A stretch of 64,000 bases of DNA from Trichostrongylus colubriformis (taxonomy: Eukaryota > Nematoda > Chromadorea > Rhabditida > Trichostrongylidae). Where the stretch lies: the NCBI GenBank assembly GCA_963978905.1, contig OZ022256.1:1657501-1721500 (forward strand). Direction: 5' to 3'. The translations under genes and the position numbers were made by a program. Below, piece by piece: positions 58,463-64,000 of the stretch (positions are counted from its first letter, which is position 1; the number at the start of each line of letters is the position of its first letter). The notes beneath the pieces are model-generated. The model was not told the origin of the DNA, did not search any database, and saw nothing but the letters and a program-made list of their open reading frames with translations.

Positions 58463-58897
58463 CTTAAAGGAATCGTCCACGGAAAATGAGTTTTTGCGTT
58501 ACTTATACGTTTATGTTGTATTTGCCTAATGTGGGCCTCATGCAAAATTTCACCCGAAAAAATGCGAATCTGGCTGAGATACAGCACCACAAAGTGCGGT
58601 CCCAGTGGGCGGGGCCTAAGAGAAAAGCCTCGTTCCGTCGTCCGCCGTGGTCCGAGACGCATTGTAGGAGCAGAAAGTTTCGTAAACAGTCCCACTCTCC
58701 GTTCCCAACGGCGGCGGACCACGGGACGAGGCTTTTACTCTTAGGCCCCGCCCACTGGGACCGCACTTTGTGGTGCTGTATCTCGGCCAGATTCGCATTT
58801 TTTCGCGTGAAATTTTGCATGAGGCCCACATTAGGCAAATACAACATAAACGTATAAGTAACGCAAAAACGCATTTTCCGTGGACGATTCCTTTAAG
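58463..58897. mobile_element. 435-bp foldback MITE, TTAA-flanked
   Basis: Arms of about 200 bp starting CTTAAAGGAATCGTCCACGG and ending with the exact reverse complement. TTAA is present at both ends (58464-58467 and 58893-58896), the target of piggyBac-type transposases. Homology of the two arms is nearly perfect, so this is the freshest copy of a family also seen at 48087, 53438 and 56900. Confidence 0.82.
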
Positions 58898-60667
58898 ACA
58901 GAATATGATACGATGTTGAAGAAAAAAGACTGGAGAAAATCAATGGTAAAGCTCTCAACAAGATGCAACGGTGGCTCTAATTATGGACATCATAAATTAT
59001 GCTGCAAGAGGATAGAAAGTGTATAATCTTCACCGTTCAATTTGATGCAAATCGATTTCAGCTCCTAGGTTCCTTAGCATCTTGAGGGTTCATCAATCGA
59101 TGCTAGAAAATTACTTCAGAGTGACTGAAAGCACAAAAGGAGGTGGGTGAGGTGGGTGACTTTCGGGGCGACTTAGAATAAGGCGAGCCTGCGTACTTGA
59201 CAAATGGTCATAAATAATCCGTAATTGGATAGAAGTCTTTTGCAAAAAGTACGCACTCCTCGAATACCTGGAATGAGCGCTTTAGATGTCCTGCACTAAC
59301 TCATGCGGTGGGGAAGAGGCGGGGGAAGGAGGGAGGGTTGGAAAGGGCCATGATCTCAGTACGTGCTAGCATGGTTCTTTTAAAGACCATCAATTGGTAA
59401 TGACAAAAAAGCTGGATCATCAAAGTTGGAATTTCAGCAATTTATTGAGGCAGAGACTCATTTTGAGTAATGGGGCAATGAAATTTATGGTTGAATATCC
59501 GAAAATGAGGAATCACTCGGAAGAGAATCCACAGTAGGAATAGCCGCTCAGTTCTTAGACTTGGCAAGCTGGGAAAAAGGATCTAGGCAACCTCGAGAGA
59601 GGTGTGCATCGATGAGATACGATTTCAGTTCGAATTGTGCGGCGTACGACGCATGCGTACGAGCTAGTGGTGCCGTACGTAGTTGGGCCCTGGAGCGATT
59701 ATCGTGTTTTGCGGCCATTTCACCTCAAAGCTTACGTAAGTATGACTCTCGCAGCTGTCATGCATCCCAAGTACATTGCAGTACGGAGTTGTCCCATGGC
59801 ACACATGTGGTAAAATGCTGGTAAGCAGTATCTATCATGGCACAGATCAAGTAAAAATTACGTGTTTTCAACCAATTGTTTGGGTGCTATACGAAGGAAG
59901 GGGGGGGGAGGGGGGAGGAGCAACTGGTCAAATGTTAAACGGCACGTCGCTTGACATGTATGATAGGAGGTAACAACAGCTTAACAGGATCACACATGTC
60001 AGGTACAACTTTCAACAAGTTCACCCTTCTTCTACTATTAGGTTAGTGCATAATTAATGCGATTTTTTCAACAGTTTTATTTAACAAAACAATAACAACT
60101 TTGGCATTTAGCAGAACTGGCTCAAATGATTACTCTGGCGCATTTTCACCATCACAGTTATGACTGCTTCCCATTTGATAATTGTCAAAACGACACTTTC
60201 CACTACAGAATAACGCCGTAAAGAAAGTTTTGGCCGGTTTTCGCAGCTTCAACTTTCGGAAGTCATATCTTAGCTAGGACTGCATCTTTTCCTAGAGGTG
60301 AAGCACTATTCGTTCTGCCACAGTCTTGCCAACACGATTTACACAACTCGTTTTGATAAAAGTACGATGGCCTATATCGCGCGAAATCGTGATAAATCGA
60401 TTCTGGATCATCATGCTTTCCGAACACTTTGCTCAAAGAAGCTATCCAGAAGTTGGAAAAAAGGAGATTCAGATAGTGCATGATCTGACGAGTATCACGG
60501 ACGGGTAAAGGCTTCAGCGCAACTCCTTCAGCTTCTGGAGGATGATTTGTAAGAAATTCGGTCGCACAGTGGTGCTCCGAGGAGTCGCGCAACACCCAAT
60601 TCTTGAGTTTTGGTGAATCAGAACTACTTGAGGTGGTCAATCACATCTTTATCGGTAAGGCCAATAC
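58898..60667. other. Intergenic, repeats only
   Basis: Contains a GGGCCCTGGAGCGATTATCG foldback relative at about 59640-59765 and a poly-G tract near 59901. A mariner-like terminus, TTAGGTTAGTGCATAATTAA preceded by TA, starts at 60038; its partner end was not found. The 125-codon minus-strand frame 60640-60263 was not recognised. Confidence 0.45.
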
Positions 60668-61233
60668 TCCCTACTATAAATAAAACGCTTCGTCTGCCTG
60701 TCTGTCCGTCCCTCCGTGCGTGCGCTGTCCGTTTATGCATAACATAAAAACAACCTGTAAAGATGGGGACAAGTTTGGGATGGGTAGGGCATGGGACAAG
60801 AAGTAAAGAGCACACATGGAACGAGCTCAGCGCCTACGGTGGGCGGGGCGTGCACTGGAATGTACCATTTTCAACCCGAAAATTATTTGTTCGGTTCAAA
60901 AATGGTCCTAACATGGGGAAAAGATGGGTCAAGGTAGCCATGATTTTCTGAAAGATAAAAGAGGCACAGTGGACGGAGCGCACCCCGAATGGGCGGTTCT
61001 ACAACAAAAACGCACAATTACAACATAGGCTCAAGACCAGGAAAAAAATCGGTAGAAATGGCCATGGTCGAAGCCATCTTGAATATAACTGAAGCGAGCG
61101 GAGATCCGCCCAAAATGGGTGGAGCGTGATGTGGCGATGGGTATTGGATAATTTCATGCAAAAAAAACAACTCCAATCCATCCACTGACGCCCGTGATGT
61201 TACGCGCGTAGTAGTGTGCGCCAGCCCAACTGG
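60668..61233 (+). mobile_element. Non-autonomous Helitron-like element (about 0.57 kb)
   Basis: The left end TCCCTACTATAAATAAAACG resembles the TC-CTACTA start of Helitrons. The right end has GCGCGTAGTAGTGTGCGC, which can form a short imperfect hairpin, then CAGCCCAA and CTGG before T. The right end matches the one at 36315-36344. No Rep/helicase frame is present. The base before the left end is C, not the expected A, so the exact 5' boundary is uncertain. Confidence 0.55.
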
Positions 61234-63260
61234 TTTCAAATATCCATTACAAAAACCGACACTCATCGCTCTCTGCTGTTCCAATTGAAGCGTTTCGATC
61301 GATTGAGACTTTGAGCGATTCATTCGCATTTCTGTACTTCTAAAACCAGAGACAAGCTATCCCATCCGACACATTCACCTCCTCCCCTTATACTTCTCAT
61401 ATTTGTGCTTGTGTTTATTTTCTGCCGTACAGGTTTGTTAAGGTGGAATTTGCATTGTCAAGCATGCGCCGGTGCCAGTGAAACTAAGGTGAGCAGTTCG
61501 ATGCCTGAATTTTGACCTCGATGGTTGCTGTGGCTTGAGTTGTATTGAATCGCAAATAGTGCAGGATAAGCAGTAGCAATGAGCTGTGAAATGCTTTGAG
61601 GCCTTTGATCACGACGAAATTGTCGAAACGTCAGGCGCAAAAGATCCACCTTAAGAAACCTGCTCGGCAGAAAACAAGGACAAACATATATATTCAAAGA
61701 AATGCCCAGGTTTCATGAAAAGCGGACATGAGGCTGAAGTGAGACCATTCAAAAAGTGTCCGTTCTGCGTGATGGAATTCCTATGAAAGCGTATATCCTG
61801 GAAGAGCAACTATTCCTCTCGTAAACGCAAAACTGCTTAAAACTTTCCTTACAAGCTAATAGTATAGCAGATTACTTAAATTAACAACTGGCTAATCTGC
61901 AACGACAAATCGCACGAAATGGCATTTTCTAAAGTCAGCTTCATTTTGTGAAATGAGCGGAGGGTACTTCAAGGAGATACTGGAAGCAATTACCAAAATT
62001 GAGTTGATTTCCAGAGAGATAAGGCACATAACAGGGATTCTCCCGAAAATTTCCACTCAAACGGAAAACGGCAAGAAGAACACTCTGAGAAATGAATCGG
62101 GAAAAACTGGAGAAGTCACGAGGCCTTCTTGGGGGAGGAGAGGAGGGCGGGGAGCATTCTCTACATAGAAGACAACTACTCTGCAAAGCTGCACATGTGG
62201 AAGGTTTTGCAGAGAATAAAGGTCCTACCTGGCTTACACTCAGATTATAGTATCAATATTTATATAAATAAATACATAAAAATATTGTATAAAACAGGGT
62301 CCCCTCCCTTTCCTTATTGATAGCACAGAGGAAGGTTATCCCTAAGTTTAAGGGAACCGAAAGGGGTCCGAAAAAATAGGAAGGTTCAAAAAATTATCAT
62401 TTTGTAGCGAACGTTCAAAGTTAGAAGCGATAATCGGTGGGAAAACCCGGGTTCAAAAGCACGGCGCTGTGTTGTGTATTCGCATCACATTCGCATCAAC
62501 ACACTGACTTTCCGAGTTGTCCGCTGTAGACACGTCATTTGATGTCTCGTAGAGTGTATTTAATTCATTGGTGATGATGTGAAATAAGTGAAAATACATA
62601 CAGCAACGAACAAGTAAAACAATTAACTGGTGAATAAGCGAAGCGTCAGAAAAAAAAGTGGGAAAGATCACAATTGGAACCTAAGAATTCATTTTCGACG
62701 TCTTGGCAAAGTGTCGTGTGTGCACTGCGGCAACTACAAGCCACCTTCCTCCCATACCGTGAACCAAAATTGCCCTCCTCCCGGTGTCTTTAACCTCCGT
62801 GTAAGGGCCCGTGCGGAACGGAAGTTGAACTACTTCTTTGCTTCTTACCCCCTACATCTCTTTAAACATGGTTTATTTGTTTACAATTGTGTATTTCTTC
62901 CTACAAAGAATAAATATTCAGACAAACATGACAGAATCAAGTGTGAGGGCGGAAGAGAATGAATATTGGGATTCTCAATCCGACCATTAGCTTAATTAAG
63001 TATCATCGGTGGACTTTAGTCAAGCGGGCGCCTTTCTCTGAACTCTTCGGGAGAAGGCACTAGAAGATGCAAACACGTTCAGAATGGCTTCACAACAGTT
63101 TTACGCCGTGGGTGGAAAAAAACTGGCCATTCTCCAGAAAAGAACCGACTTACTCCTTGTTTGGATCAGCAGGGTGAAGCACATATTCCCAGGAAAGCAT
63201 GTTTTTAGGGCGAGTCATAGCGATGTCATGTCGAATTTCATCAGGATTCTGTGACGTATT
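61234..63260. other. Intergenic, nothing recognised
   Basis: No exon or repeat family is clear. The words CCTCCCATACCGTGAACC and GGTGTCTTTAACC near 62750-62795 resemble 53816-53840 and 57793-57820, so a further low-copy repeat is likely. Confidence 0.45.
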
Positions 63261-63264
63261 TATG

Positions 63265-63400
63265 AAAAACAACTATTAGCTGTTTTGATATTTTTAATTT
63301 TTTGATAACTGCTGTTTATCGCCGCAGCTCGCGATGCGAAAGTTACTACAAGGATGCTGAGTTATGGGCAAAAGCTCTGGTGCCGGACGGGACGCCGCGC
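63265..63400 (-). repeat. tRNA-derived SINE, copy 4, tail plus fragment of head
   Basis: GATAACTGCTGTTTATCGCC, GCGAAAGTTACTACAAGGAT and GAGTTATGGGCAAAAGCTC match the tails of the 32.5-33.2 kb copies; the head is lost after GCCGGACGGGAC, where a poly-G tract begins. Confidence 0.65.
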
Positions 63401-63699
63401 ACGGGGTGGGGGGGGGGGGGGGACAAACGAGGTGACGAGAGCATTTACATGAGCTCCGAAAAAAAAGACGATGAGTGAAGCCATTTCCTCAATGCAGGAA
63501 TAGCACCCCGTATTAAAGTCAAGTAGGAGTTGAGTAATACCCAACCTACCAGCGGGTGATATTGGGAACACAATTTCTCAATTGAACCTCAACGACATTC
63601 TTTTTCAAACGGTTTTTAGGAACGATGGAACCATGTTTTGAACTACTGTAGAAACGAATCACCTACTCTTGACTCTCTCCTTCTTCCCCCAACGCAGAG

Positions 63700-63965
63700 C
63701 TGGGTTGGGCTCGATTGGTCGAATTTTCTGCGCGGCCGTACGCGGCACGGAGCGGCGAGTGCGAGTTGTTTGTAGGTTTATCCGTTGAAACAGCAACAAC
63801 CACAACATATAAGAGCTTCCGAAGCTTCCAACCTGTAATCTTTGAAGGTTCCTCACGCCTGCTGAATACTAAGCGGAATTCCAACCGACTGCATGTCGTG
63901 CTGACAGCGCCGCGAGGGCGACGCCTCGAAGCGAAAATTCGACCAATCGACTCCCACCCCGCAGA
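63700..63965. repeat. Foldback MITE, GTCGAATTTTCGC family
   Basis: GATTGGTCGAATTTTCTGCG at the left and GAAAATTCGACCAATCGAC at the right, with AACAGCAACAACCACAAC (the family's TTG tract inverted) between. Confidence 0.7.
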
Positions 63966-64000
63966 GCTGTTGTCCTCCCTTCTGACCTTGTGGTACCACG

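Noticed and set aside
58486..58874. Pair of 123-codon frames on opposite strands with near-identical proteins
   Set aside because: They are mirror products of the two arms of the foldback MITE, not genes.
60263..60640. 125-codon minus-strand frame near a mariner-like end
   Set aside because: Could not be matched to mariner transposase or any other family.

Overview
This window is nuclear DNA from an animal, almost certainly a nematode, probably a rhabditid or strongylid relative of Caenorhabditis. The evidence is short genes cut into many small exons with GT..TTTCAG introns, a nematode-type Cys-loop channel with an anion-type pore, a nematode-type S1 protease-like secreted protein, a Tc1 element, a Gypsy element with a long polyprotein, and very dense palindromic DNA repeats. 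No bacterial-type gene, operon or CRISPR array is seen.

Four host loci can be reconstructed by joining exons with consistent reading phase. (1) Minus strand, 1221 down to the left edge: the 5' part of cytosolic methionyl-tRNA synthetase. (2) Plus strand, 3470-9045: a nine-exon, 320-residue secreted trypsin-like protein whose catalytic His and Ser are both replaced, so it is a protease homologue and not an enzyme. (3) Minus strand, 30744 down to about 25200: a KH-domain (NOVA/PCBP-like) gene that looks broken and carries a CR1-like LINE. (4) Minus strand, 49765-37653: a twelve-exon, 427-residue Cys-loop ligand-gated ion channel with a PAR-type anion pore, full length with signal peptide and polyA signal.

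The rest is mobile DNA. A degenerate mariner lies at 9533-10419. A Gypsy-type LTR retrotransposon fills 13409-22535; its two LTRs are nearly identical, it has CAAT target duplications, and a Tc1-like transposon (19838-21400) has landed inside its C-terminal coding region. A CR1-like LINE (26035-30169, minus strand) is flanked by an unusually long, 223-bp direct repeat. Smaller families recur in introns and intergenic DNA: a GC-rich family ending near TTCATACTTTGCG; a second foldback family beginning GTCGAATTTTCGC; 1-kb foldbacks flanked by TA (34129-35182, 51619-52652, 54079-55116); a TTAA-flanked 0.43-kb foldback family; a tRNA-headed SINE cluster at 32.5-33.2 kb; and Helitron-like termini at 36.3 kb and 60.7-61.2 kb.

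The host genes have no visible functional link to each other. The main biology is catalytic loss in the protease homologue, the nested transposon history, and the many long inverted repeats whose transcripts could fold into double-stranded RNA.
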